A DNA stretch of 64,000 nucleotides, from positions 24,045 to 88,044 of the forward strand of contig NZ_JAFJSY010000051.1 of NCBI RefSeq assembly GCF_019857225.1, read 5' to 3'. Shown here one piece after another: positions 1 through 7,610 of this stretch. The notes beneath the pieces were generated by a model. The model did not search any database and had not been told where the DNA came from. It saw nothing but the letters and a program-made list of their open reading frames with translations. The stretch comes from Streptomyces plumbidurans (GTDB lineage: Bacteria; Actinomycetota; Actinomycetes; Streptomycetales; Streptomycetaceae). The position numbers and the translations under genes were made by a program. Within the stretch, counting starts at the first letter, position 1, and the number at the start of each line of letters is the position of its first letter.

Positions 1-912
1 GACCTCGACGGGTTCGGTCTCTCCGGTGACCAGGGACAGGTCCACGGCCGAACTGCCCTGTGTCACCTCGCCGTCGGTGGCGATCCGCTCGCCGGGACGG
101 ACCACGAAGACCTGCCCCACGCCCAACTCCTCGATGGGAACGAGGTGTTCGGAGTCTCCTTCCCGTACGGCGACCTCCTTGGCCGCGAGTCGGGCGAGCG
201 AGCGCAGCGCCGCCCCGGTACCGTTCCGCGCCCGCGCCTCCAGGAACCGCCCGGCGAGCACGAACAGCGGCACGCCGACGGCAGCTTCGAGATAGATGTC
301 GGCCACGCCGTCCGAGGCCGACGGCACCAGGCTGAACGGCATCCGCATGCCCGGCTCGCCCGCTCCGCCGAGGAAGAGCGCGTACGCGGACCAGGTGAAG
401 GACGCCACCACGCCCAGCGACACCAGGGTGTCCATGGTGGCCGCCGAGTGCCGCAGCCCCCGTACGGCCCGAGCGTGGAAGGGCCAGGCGCCCCACACGG
501 CTACGGGCGCGGCGAGCGCGAAGCACAGCCACTGCCAGTCGCGGAACTGGAGCGCGGGCACCATCGACAGCACGAGGACGGGCAGCGCGAGCGACGCGGT
601 GATCAGCAGCCGGTCGCGTTCCTGACGGGCGCCCTCGGACTCCCCGTCCCCCGCCTCCTCGCGCCGCTCCTTCTTCGGCGGCTCGGGCAGGGCGGCGGTG
701 TATCCGGCCTTCTCGACCGTGGCGACGAGTTCGTCGGGGCCGATGTCGGGCGGATGGCTCACCCGGGCCCGTCCGGTGGCCAGATTGACGGTCGCCGAGA
801 CCCCGTCCAGCTTCTCGAGCTTCTTCTCGACACGCTTCACGCAGGCCGCGCAGGTCATGCCGCCGACGGTCAGATCGGTGGTCGTCAGGGCCACCACCGG
901 TTCGGCGCCCAT
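1..912 (-). CDS. Copper-type heavy-metal P-type ATPase (N-terminal part, cut by window start)
   Basis: This is a P1B ATPase that would export Cu(I) or a similar soft metal across the cytoplasmic membrane. The 304 visible codons begin with a heavy-metal-associated domain carrying the metal-binding GGMTCAAC motif near residue 20. A charged linker and several hydrophobic helices follow, and then the actuator domain with its TGE motif (LVTGETEP) right at the edge of the window. The phosphorylation (DKTG) and ATP-binding domains lie outside. The ATG at 912 follows GGAGG and overlaps the stop of the small gene at 912-1175 (TGATG), so the two are translationally coupled. Copper is inferred from the family; the CPC/CPx helix is not visible here. 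Confidence 0.92.
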   Translation of the reverse strand, partial: MGAEPVVALTTTDLTVGGMTCAACVKRVEKKLEKLDGVSATVNLATGRARVSHPPDIGPDELVATVEKAGYTAALPEPPKKERREEAGDGESEGARQERDRLLITASLALPVLVLSMVPALQFRDWQWLCFALAAPVAVWGAWPFHARAVRGLRHSAATMDTLVSLGVVASFTWSAYALFLGGAGEPGMRMPFSLVPSASDGVADIYLEAAVGVPLFVLAGRFLEARARNGTGAALRSLARLAAKEVAVREGDSEHLVPIEELGVGQVFVVRPGERIATDGEVTQGSSAVDLSLVTGETEPVEV

Positions 913-1175
913 CAGTTGCCTCCTGAGTGCGCGTCGTCCATGTCCTGCATCCCGCCGCCGGTGCCCCCGGTACTCGTGCCGTCGCCGGAACCCGTGCCCG
1001 TGCCACTGCCCGTACCGTGCATACCGGGCGCGACGGGTCCGGCGGAGGCCCCCACGGCGTACGACACCGTGAAGAGCAGGGCCAGCAGCAGAAGGAAGCC
1101 GCAGAGCGCGGGAGGCGGCACCAGCTTGCGCGGCACCGCGCCCGCGCCGGGGGAGGAAGGTCGGGAGTCGTCCAT
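912..1175 (-). CDS. Small Met/His-containing membrane protein coupled to the copper ATPase
   Basis: An 87-residue protein with one strong hydrophobic helix at about residues 24-45 (ALCGFLLLLALLFTVSYAVG). Its Gly/Thr/Ser-rich outer tail contains scattered Met, His and Asp (MHGTG, GMQDMDDAHSGG). The stop overlaps the start of the downstream P-type ATPase by one base, so the two are almost certainly co-expressed. A Met/His-rich extracytoplasmic tail next to a copper pump suggests metal binding or an accessory role, but I recognise no named family and the function is an inference from context. Confidence 0.7.
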   Translation of the reverse strand: MDDSRPSSPGAGAVPRKLVPPPALCGFLLLLALLFTVSYAVGASAGPVAPGMHGTGSGTGTGSGDGTSTGGTGGGMQDMDDAHSGGN

Positions 1176-1300
1176 CACCGGGTCTCCAGATCGCGTCGTA
1201 CGGCGTCGTCGGATCCGGCCGTACCGCTTCAGGAGTCGCAGGGGTCGGGGCCCGAGTTCCGGGTCGTACGCGTGGCACGCGTCACGCCGCGCCGGACGTG

Positions 1301-2428
1301 TCAGCCGCCGTCGGCCGGCCGGGTCGCCCACCTCTGTTCGACCTTCGCCACCTTCCAGTAGCCCAGCGCCGCCGCCCAAACGACGACGAACAGGCCGACG
1401 ATGACGTAGCCGACGTTGTCCAGGTCGAGGCCGGAGATCCGGTTGGTGACCGTGTCGGTCAGGCCGAGCTTGTCGTGCAGGACGCCGACCAGCTCGATCG
1501 TGCCGATGAAGAAGGCGACGGCGATGGACAGGCCGGTGATGGTGAGGTTGTAGAACACCTTGCGGACCGGGTTGGAGAAGGCCCACTGGTAGGCGAAGTT
1601 CATGAAGGTGCCGTCGAGCGTGTCGAACAGGCTCATGCCGGCGGCGAACAGGAGCGGCAGGCTGAGGACGGCGTACCAGGGCAGGCCCGCCGCCGCGCCG
1701 GAGCCGGCCATCACCATCAGCGTGACCTCGGTGGCGGTGTCGAAGCCGAGGCCGAAGAGGAGGCCGACGGGGTACATCTGGCCGGGGCGGGTGATCGACC
1801 TGGTGAGGCGGCCGAGGACGCGGTTCATGAACCCCCGGGAATCCAGGTGCTGTTCGAGTTCCCTCTCGTCGTACGTCCCGGCCCGCATCGCCCGGAACAC
1901 CTTCAGGATGCCCAGCAGGGCCACGAGGTTGAGGGCGGCGATGACGTAGAGGAAGGAGCCGGAAACGGTCGTGCTGATGACTCCGAGCGTCTGGTGGGTG
2001 CTGGAGTCGTCGTCGACGAGCGTGCCCGCGACCTGGGCGCCGCCCGCCACCAGGGCGGCCAACACGATCACCACGCTCGAGTGCCCGAGCGCGAACCAGA
2101 ACCCCACGGACACCGGCCGTTTGCCGTCGGCCATCAGCTTGCGGGTGGTGTTGTCGATGGCGGCGATGTGGTCGGCGTCGAAGGCGTGCCGCATACCGAG
2201 GGTGTAGGCGGTGACACCGAGGCCGATACCGAACGCCTTGGAGCCGATCTCGTAGTGCCCGGGTACGACCAGGAGGAAGAGGATGCCGAAGGCGACGGCG
2301 TGCAGGGCGGCGATCACCGCCATCAGCCCGATCGTCCTGACGGTGTCCTCGCGCCGCCAGCGGAAGGCGGCGGGCCCGGCGGTCTCCGGCACGGATGAAG
2401 TCACGGATGATGTTTCGGGCAAGGTCAT
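1301..2428 (-). CDS. NiCoT-family cobalt/nickel permease (HoxN/NixA type)
   Basis: A polytopic membrane protein of 375 residues that imports Co2+ or Ni2+. The NiCoT signature H-x4-D-H is present as RHAFDADHI (H81-H87), followed by the second family block GFWFALGHSSVV. About eight hydrophobic segments span the rest. The ATG at 2428 was chosen because GGAG stands 9 nt upstream; an in-frame ATG 30 nt earlier has no such site. The cobalamin riboswitch just upstream argues for cobalt as the physiological substrate, since such riboswitches commonly control cobalt supply for B12 synthesis. Nickel cannot be excluded from sequence alone. Confidence 0.93.
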   Translation of the reverse strand: MTLPETSSVTSSVPETAGPAAFRWRREDTVRTIGLMAVIAALHAVAFGILFLLVVPGHYEIGSKAFGIGLGVTAYTLGMRHAFDADHIAAIDNTTRKLMADGKRPVSVGFWFALGHSSVVIVLAALVAGGAQVAGTLVDDDSSTHQTLGVISTTVSGSFLYVIAALNLVALLGILKVFRAMRAGTYDERELEQHLDSRGFMNRVLGRLTRSITRPGQMYPVGLLFGLGFDTATEVTLMVMAGSGAAAGLPWYAVLSLPLLFAAGMSLFDTLDGTFMNFAYQWAFSNPVRKVFYNLTITGLSIAVAFFIGTIELVGVLHDKLGLTDTVTNRISGLDLDNVGYVIVGLFVVVWAAALGYWKVAKVEQRWATRPADGG

Positions 2429-2470
2429 TCGGTCACGCTCCAGCACCTCGTGGATCACTTCGTGAGATGC

Positions 2471-2655
2471 CGTGGCCGGTCTCCTGGCTTACAGGTCGTG
2501 CGTTCCGGCCGCCCGCCTTCCCGGCCGCCTCACGACGGCCAGTGGCTGTCCCTTGCGGGACGTGGGCGGGGAACTCCCCGATTCACAGTGGCGAGGGCCG
2601 CGTCGGCTTCGCACCGACTTCCCGAGCACCACGGCCCGCCCACCGTAGGGGGCTC
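2471..2655 (-). promoter_or_regulatory. Cobalamin (adenosylcobalamin) riboswitch
   Basis: Read on the minus strand, the leader of the NiCoT gene contains the B12 box AAGCCAGGAGACCGGCC (2474-2490). Upstream of it lie GCCACTGG (2539-2546) and the core strings GGGAAGTCGGTGCGAAGCC and GCCACTGTGA (about 2583-2630) in the usual order. The 3' edge is about 40 nt from the start codon, fitting translational or transcriptional control of metal uptake by cellular B12. The exact 5' boundary is approximate. Between 2656 and 2862 I see only probable promoter DNA for this leader and no gene. Confidence 0.93.
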
Positions 2656-2862
2656 GGCACTCTCCTGCACAGCTGGACATATGCGCAGGTATCCAAGATC
2701 ACATGCAGCCGCCTGCGAGGACGCGCGCACGCATCTCGTCCCCACCGAACGCGCCGGCCGCCGCACCGTCGACGGCCACCGGGCGCCCCGGCTCCCTCCC
2801 GGGTACGGGTGATCGCCGCCTGGTCGTGCCGTTCGGGCCGTCGGCGGGGCATCGGCGGACGG

Positions 2863-3359
2863 TCAGCGAACGGCGCTCTCGGCGGGCATGCCGTCCCCGT
2901 CCGCCGTGGTGTCGGTGTCGGCCGTCACGGCGTCGGCCAGCGGGTGAGCCGCGTAGCTGACGCGGATGACGCCGTCGGCGTGCCGCTCGGTGGTCGCCCG
3001 GACGCCGAAGACGTTGCTGAGGACGGCCGGGGTCAGCACCTTCAGCACCGGTCCCGCGGTGACCACCGCCCCCTCGTGCAGGACGGCCAGCGTGGTGACG
3101 CCGGTGGCGCGGATCAGGTCCAGCAGCTCGAACCGGGCGCGGATGTCGAGGTGGTTGGTGACCTCGTCCAGGACCAGGAGCTGCGGGCTCTGCGCCAACG
3201 CGCGTGCCAGCAGGACACGTTGGCGCTCGCCTCCGGACAGGGACGCGTACTCCCGGTCCGCGAACGGCAGGACGCCGCAGCGATCGATGGCCTCCGCCAC
3301 GGCGCGGTGGTCCTCGGCCCCGTCGCGGCCCAGCAGGCCGTGGGTTCCGGTGCAGTAGT
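2863..3359 (-). pseudogene. Decayed siderophore-type (FepC-like) ABC transporter ATPase
   Basis: Only the C-terminal part of an iron-siderophore/B12-type ABC ATPase is present. The signature LSGGERQRVLLARAL, Walker B (LLVLDEVTNHLD) and the typical tail are clear. There is no Walker A, Q-loop or start codon upstream: homology begins around HGLLGRDG and sequence before it is unrelated. The text TTLAVLHEGAVV also looks like an internal deletion. Intact relatives have AVLHDL, about 15 residues, then VLHEGAVV, so loss between the two VLH repeats removed the segment after the H-loop. No neighbouring permease or binding protein is present, so this is a remnant and not a working transporter. Confidence 0.8.
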
Positions 3360-3386
3360 CGCCGCGGGGCGGGTGTGAGTTCCCGG

Positions 3387-3403
3387 CTTCCGTCTGACGG
3401 AAG
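3387..3403. promoter_or_regulatory. Perfect inverted repeat upstream of the Rieske demethylase operon
   Basis: CTTCCGTC and GACGGAAG flank a single T, giving a perfect 8-bp dyad about 93 bp before the vanA-like start. The form (TTCCG...CGGAA) resembles operators of IclR-family regulators, and an IclR gene lies at the other end of this operon (5631-6482). The assignment is inference; a short hairpin terminator for the decayed gene is less likely because that gene reads the other way. Confidence 0.5.
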
Positions 3404-3495
3404 CGCCCTTGCTCCCGTGTGGCGCGCATCACGACTCTGAGTTCAACCACGGCACGCGGGGCGACGCAGCCCCGCCGACAGGGACGGGAACCGCC

Positions 3496-4569
3496 ATGCC
3501 GCACACGACCGCTTTCGCCAGGAACCAGTGGTATGTCGCCGCCTACAGCCACGAGGTCGGGCGCGAGGAACTGCTCGGCCGGACGATCCTCGGTGAGCCG
3601 CTCGTCTTCTACCGCACCGAGGAGGACGGGACGGCCGTCGCGCTCGCCGACCGGTGTGTGCACCGGCGCTTCCCGCTGCACGAGAGGCCGAGCCGGCTCG
3701 ACGGGGACAAACTCGTGTGCGGGTACCACGGGTTCACGTACGACACGACCGGTACGTGTGTGTATGTGCCCGGTCAGAAGCGGGTGCCGCGCACGGCGCG
3801 CGTCGCCTCGTATCCCGTCGTCGAGCAGGACTCTCTGGTGTGGGTGTGGATCGGCGACCCGGCGCTCGCCGACGCGCAGACCATCCCGCGGGCCAGGCAC
3901 CTCGACTCCCCCGGCTGGGTCACCGTCCGCGGCATGGAGCCGATCGACGCCGACTACGGGCTGCTGGTCGACAACCTCCTCGACCTCTCCCACGAGACCT
4001 ATCTGCACGGCGGTTACATCGGCACCCCCGAGGTCGCCGAGACGCCGATCACGACCGAGGTCGACGAGGGCGCGGGCATCGTGCGGGTCAGCCGGCACAT
4101 GGACGACGCGGCGTGTCCGCCGTTCTACGCCAGGTCCACCGGCATCCAGGGGCGGATCACGCGCTGGCAGGACATCGAGTACCACGCCCCGTGCCTGTAT
4201 CTGCTGCACAGCCGGATCGCGCCGGTCGGCGTGGTGCCGGAGGCCGACGGCAGCGATCCGAACGGCTTCCACACCGAGATCACGTACGCCATCACACCCT
4301 CCGCCGACGGGCACGTGTACGACTTCTGGATGGTCTCGCGCGACTGGGCGGTCGAGGACGCCGAGGTCACCGAGTTCCTGCGGGCCAACAACCACACGGT
4401 GGTCATGCAGGACGTCGACGCGCTCAACCTGCTGCAGCGGACGCTCGGTTCGGAGCGGACGGGGTACCAGGAGCTGAGCATCAACATCGACACCGGCGGC
4501 CTGGCCGCCCGCCGTATCCTCGCCCGCCTGGTCGAGGAGGGCGACAAGCCCGTGGAGAAGGTCCTGTGA
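3496..4569 (+). CDS. vanA: Rieske non-haem iron oxygenase, vanillate O-demethylase oxygenase subunit type
   Basis: The 357-residue length is normal for VanA-type aromatic O-demethylases, which use O2 and electrons from a reductase to convert a methoxybenzoate (classically vanillate) to a phenol plus formaldehyde. The Rieske [2Fe-2S] ligands are C54-x-H56 and C75-x2-H78. The mononuclear iron site is N160-x2-D163-x2-H166-x4-H171 (NLLDLSHETYLHGG). The ATG at 3496 has GGGACGGGAA before it. It overlaps the next small ORF (GTGA), and a VanB-like reductase follows. The class is certain; vanillate is the likeliest substrate, supported by the hydroxycinnamate cluster at 41-45 kb, but other methoxy- or N-methyl aromatics are possible. 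Confidence 0.88.
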   Translation: MPHTTAFARNQWYVAAYSHEVGREELLGRTILGEPLVFYRTEEDGTAVALADRCVHRRFPLHERPSRLDGDKLVCGYHGFTYDTTGTCVYVPGQKRVPRTARVASYPVVEQDSLVWVWIGDPALADAQTIPRARHLDSPGWVTVRGMEPIDADYGLLVDNLLDLSHETYLHGGYIGTPEVAETPITTEVDEGAGIVRVSRHMDDAACPPFYARSTGIQGRITRWQDIEYHAPCLYLLHSRIAPVGVVPEADGSDPNGFHTEITYAITPSADGHVYDFWMVSRDWAVEDAEVTEFLRANNHTVVMQDVDALNLLQRTLGSERTGYQELSINIDTGGLAARRILARLVEEGDKPVEKVL

Positions 4570-4784
4570 GCAACAGCCCCACCGGCGAGATCTACCGCAT
4601 CGACTGGCTGCCGGGCACCGACACCCTGCACGGCACCTGTCACTGCGGCGCCGAGCACACCGCCCAGGACCCCGTCACGATGTGGGAGTGGATGCTCGGC
4701 CATCCCGAAGGACATCGGCCGCATCCCGAGGGCCACCGGACCCGCCCCGAAGGACACCGGCCGCAGGAGAGCAGCGCGTCATGA
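4566..4784 (+). CDS. Small third component between demethylase oxygenase and reductase
   Basis: A 72-residue protein whose GTG overlaps the vanA-like stop and whose TGA overlaps the vanB-like ATG. It is therefore locked into the operon on both sides. The N-terminal part contains a compact GTCHCGAEH block with a C-x-C pair, then DPVTMWEWMLGHPEGH; the tail is three degenerate copies of a 7-residue unit (HPEGHRP-like). No catalytic domain is recognised. The conserved core and placement suggest an accessory or assembly factor of the demethylase, but this is inference. Confidence 0.75.
   Translation: MSNSPTGEIYRIDWLPGTDTLHGTCHCGAEHTAQDPVTMWEWMLGHPEGHRPHPEGHRTRPEGHRPQESSAS
4701..4763 (+). repeat. 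Three tandem 21-bp units in the small demethylase ORF
   Basis: Units start at 4701, 4722 and 4743 and share the pattern CATCCCGAAGGACATCGGCC. They encode the HPEGHRP-like tail repeats. They look like a recent in-frame expansion and do not disturb the overlap with the reductase gene. Confidence 0.8.
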
Positions 4785-5716
4785 CCGTGTACGAAGCCGA
4801 ACTCGTCGTCGAACGCCGGGAGTCGGCGGCCGACGGCGTGCTCGCCCTCACCCTGCGCCATCCGCTGGGCGAGGAGCTGCCGGCCTGGGAGCCGGGCGCC
4901 CATGTCGACGTCGTGCTCGGGCCGGAGCTGGAGCGGCAGTACTCGCTGTGCGGGGACCCCGCGGACCGTTCGGCGTGGCGGATCGCGGTGCTGCGGGAGC
5001 CGGACGGGCGCGGTGGATCCGCCCGTGTGCACGAGGAGTTGGGCGAGGGCGACAAGGTGCGGGTGCGCGGGCCGCGCAACCACTTCCGGCTGGAGCCCGC
5101 CGCCCGCTACCGCTTCGTCGCCGGCGGCATCGGCATCACCCCGATCCTGCCGATGCTGGCCGCGGCCGAGGCGGCGGGCGCGCAGTGGACGCTGCTGTAC
5201 GGTGGGCGCACCCGTAACTCCCTTGCCTTTGCTGGCGAGTTGGCGCGCTACGGGGACCGAGTGATGCTCCGCCCGCAGGACGAGTTCGGGCTGCTGGACC
5301 TGGAGGCGGTCACGGGTGATCTGCCCGACGACGCGCTCGTGTACTGCTGCGGTCCCGGCCCGCTGCTGGACGCGGTCGAGGCGCGCTGCCCGGCCGGGCG
5401 GCTGCGGGTGGAGCGGTTCACGCCGAAGGAGCAACCGGCCGCTGCGAACGGCGAGTTCGAGGTCGAGCTGGCGCAGAGCGGCCGTACAGTCACCGTCGGC
5501 CCGGACGTCTCCGTGCTGGACGCCATCCGTGCCGCGGGCGTCGAGGTGCTGTTCTCCTGCACCGAGGGCACCTGCGGCACCTGTGAGACCGATGTCCTCG
5601 ACGGCACCCCGGACCACCGCGACTCGGTGCTCACCGACGCGGAACGGGAGAGCGGGGAGACGATGATGATCTGTGTGTCCCGCTGCCGCGGGAAGCGGCT
5701 CCTGCTGGACCTGTGA
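4781..5716 (+). CDS. vanB: Vanillate demethylase-type reductase (FMN/[2Fe-2S])
   Basis: A 311-residue class IA oxygenase reductase passing electrons from NAD(P)H through FMN and a plant-type [2Fe-2S] centre to the Rieske oxygenase. It has the FMN-binding R52-QYS motif, the nucleotide-binding GGIGITPI, and a C-terminal ferredoxin domain with ligands C260, C265, C268 and C298. Domain order (flavin, NAD, ferredoxin) matches VanB. The ATG at 4781 overlaps the small ORF stop. The last 86 bp overlap, on the opposite strand, the end of the IclR gene. Confidence 0.9.
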   Translation: MTVYEAELVVERRESAADGVLALTLRHPLGEELPAWEPGAHVDVVLGPELERQYSLCGDPADRSAWRIAVLREPDGRGGSARVHEELGEGDKVRVRGPRNHFRLEPAARYRFVAGGIGITPILPMLAAAEAAGAQWTLLYGGRTRNSLAFAGELARYGDRVMLRPQDEFGLLDLEAVTGDLPDDALVYCCGPGPLLDAVEARCPAGRLRVERFTPKEQPAAANGEFEVELAQSGRTVTVGPDVSVLDAIRAAGVEVLFSCTEGTCGTCETDVLDGTPDHRDSVLTDAERESGETMMICVSRCRGKRLLLDL

Positions 5717-6482
5717 TCCTCAGGTCGGCGTCGATCCGGGCGACCGTCTCCAGCAGGTGCGGCAGCAGGTCCCGGCGGATCGACTCGACGGAGTTGCGGC
5801 CCGCCGGGACCGCGATGTTGACGGCCGCGACCACGTCGCCGCCTCGGTCGCGCACCGGGGCGGCCACCGACCGGAGCCCCTCCTCCAGCTCCTGGTCGAC
5901 CAGGGCGTACCCCTGTCGCCGTACGCGCTGAAGTTCCGCCCGCAGGGCCGCGGTTGACGTCACGCTGTGTTCCGTCAGGGGCAGCAGCTCCGTGCGGGCG
6001 AGCCGGGCGTCGATCTCCTCGTCGGGCAGATGGGCGGTGATCACCCGGCCCGTGGAGGTCAGATGCGCCGGGAAGCGGGTGCCCACGGTGATGGCCGCGG
6101 ACATGATGCGGCGGGTGGGGACCCGCGCCACGTAGACGATGTCGTCGCCGTCGAGGACGCACAGCGACGACGACTCCCGTACCTGCTCGACGAGTTGCTC
6201 CAGATGCGGCTCGGCGATCTGCGGCAGCGTGATGCCGGCGAGATAGGAGTAGCCGAGTTCCAGCACGCGCGGGGTGAGGCGGAAGAGCCGGCCGTCCTGG
6301 TGGACGTAGCCGAGATCGACGAGGGTCAGCAGCAGCCTGCGGGCGGCGGCCCGGGTCAGGCCGCAGGAGTCGGCGACCTCGCTCAGGGTGCGCACGGGGT
6401 GCTCGGCGCCGAAGGAACGGATGACGGCGAGGCCGCGTTCGAAGGACCTGACGAAGTGTGGTGCTCGGGCTCCCCCTGGCAT
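5631..6482 (-). CDS. IclR-family regulator (PcaR/PobR-like)
   Basis: A 283-residue regulator with an N-terminal winged helix (SFERGLAVIRSFG ... LTRAAARRLLLTLVDLGYV) and the IclR effector domain. The opening is typical of the PcaR/PobR/CatR group that senses aromatic acids. The ATG at 6482 was preferred because GGGGGTGG stands 4-5 nt upstream; a TTG 12 nt earlier lacks support. It lies convergent to the vanAB-like operon, with a real 86-bp 3' overlap, and divergent from the ABC importer at 6639. It probably controls one or both; candidate dyads sit at 3387 and 6497. Confidence 0.92.
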   Translation of the reverse strand: MPGGARAPHFVRSFERGLAVIRSFGAEHPVRTLSEVADSCGLTRAAARRLLLTLVDLGYVHQDGRLFRLTPRVLELGYSYLAGITLPQIAEPHLEQLVEQVRESSSLCVLDGDDIVYVARVPTRRIMSAAITVGTRFPAHLTSTGRVITAHLPDEEIDARLARTELLPLTEHSVTSTAALRAELQRVRRQGYALVDQELEEGLRSVAAPVRDRGGDVVAAVNIAVPAGRNSVESIRRDLLPHLLETVARIDADLRITGPAGAASRGSGTHRSSSSPRSPVPRR

Positions 6483-6496
6483 TGCCACCCCCAAAG

Positions 6497-6513
6497 TGTC
6501 AACAATGTTGTCA
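6497..6513. promoter_or_regulatory. Imperfect inverted repeat in the IclR/ABC divergent promoter
   Basis: TGTCAACA and TGTTGTCA flank one T, giving 7 of 8 matched pairs. It is only 14 bp upstream of the IclR start and within the 156-bp divergent promoter shared with the importer genes. It is AT-rich against a 72% GC background. An autoregulatory IclR operator is the natural reading; this is inference. Confidence 0.5.
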
Positions 6514-6638
6514 GCGAACCTATTGACCGGAGCCGTTGCCGCTTCTACCTTCCCGCTGAGCAGGTCTGCGCACTACTGTGCGCCTCGCGCACAACCTGTC
6601 GGAACACCGCTGCACCCGTTCTCTGCACAGGAGGAGCC

Positions 6639-7610
6639 ATGCGCCGTCTGATCGCCGGTCTCGCCACCGGCACGTTCCTGCTCGCCGCGACGGCCTGCGG
6701 CTCGTCCGGGGGCTCCGGCTCTTCGGGCGGCGGCGCCTCGTCCGGCGGGACCACCACCATCAAGGTCAGCACCATCCCGATCGTCGACACCGCCCCGCTC
6801 TACGTCGGCCAGGCCAAGGGCTTCTACGCCAAGCACGGGCTGAAGCTCTCCATCAGCCAGGCCCAGGGCGGCGCGGCCATCGTGCCCGGCGTGGTCAGCG
6901 GCCAGTACCAGTTCGGCTTCTCGAACGTCACCTCGCTGCTGATCGCCCAGACCAACAACGTGCCGGTCAAGGCCGTGGCCGAGGGCGTCAACTCCACCGG
7001 CAAGGAGAACGCCGACTTCTGCGGTCTGGTCGTCCCCAAGGGCAGCAGCATCACCTCGGCCAAGCAGCTCGCGGGCAAGAAGGTCGCCGTCAACAACCTC
7101 AACAACATCGGCGACACGACGGTGCGCGCCTCGGTCCGCAAGGCGGGCGGCGACCCCTCGAAGATCAAGTTCGTCGAGCTGCCCTTCGACCAGATGCCGG
7201 CCGCGCTCGACAAGGGCCAGGTCGACGGCGCCTTCATCGTGGAGCCCGCCTTCACCCAGGCCAAGAGCGAGGGCGCGAAGAACGTCGGGTCCCCCTTCGT
7301 CGACGCCGCCGCGAACCTGACCGTCGCGATGTTCTTCACCTCGCAGCAGTACGCGCAGAAGAACCCCGACGTGGTCAAGAGGTTCCAGGCGGCGACCAAG
7401 GAAGCCCTCGCCTACTCCGACAAGAACCCGGCCGAGGTCCGCAAGATCGTCGGTACGTACACCAAGATCCCAGCCGCCCTGCTGTCGAAGATGACACTGC
7501 CGCACTGGCCCGCCGAGCCGAACCAGGCCTCGATCGAGACGCTGGCCAAGGAAGGCCGGCAGGACGGCCTGTTCAAGTCGGCGCCGGACGTCGACAAGCT
7601 GATGCCGTGA
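6639..7610 (+). CDS. NMT1/SsuA-type ABC substrate-binding lipoprotein
   Basis: A 323-residue secreted lipoprotein: signal peptide with lipobox LAATAC at about residue 20, Ser/Gly linker, then the periplasmic-binding fold of the NMT1/SsuA/TauA family (APLYVGQAKGFYAKHGLKL). AGGAGGAG precedes the ATG. The family carries sulfonates, nitrate, thiamine precursors and, in several actinomycetes, aromatic acids. Next to a demethylase and an IclR regulator of the aromatic type, an aromatic or methylated organic acid is a reasonable guess. The stop overlaps the first permease GTG. Confidence 0.93.
   Translation: MRRLIAGLATGTFLLAATACGSSGGSGSSGGGASSGGTTTIKVSTIPIVDTAPLYVGQAKGFYAKHGLKLSISQAQGGAAIVPGVVSGQYQFGFSNVTSLLIAQTNNVPVKAVAEGVNSTGKENADFCGLVVPKGSSITSAKQLAGKKVAVNNLNNIGDTTVRASVRKAGGDPSKIKFVELPFDQMPAALDKGQVDGAFIVEPAFTQAKSEGAKNVGSPFVDAAANLTVAMFFTSQQYAQKNPDVVKRFQAATKEALAYSDKNPAEVRKIVGTYTKIPAALLSKMTLPHWPAEPNQASIETLAKEGRQDGLFKSAPDVDKLMP

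Noticed and set aside
1298..2398. Long plus-strand open frame opposite the NiCoT gene
   Set aside because: Acidic/His-rich low-complexity translation typical of antisense shadows in high-GC DNA; the minus frame has clear family motifs.
3529..3538. GTGGTATGTC, one arm of the array palindrome, inside the vanA-like gene
   Set aside because: No second arm follows, and the bases encode the conserved N-Q-W-Y-V-A stretch of Rieske oxygenases, so it is coincidence.
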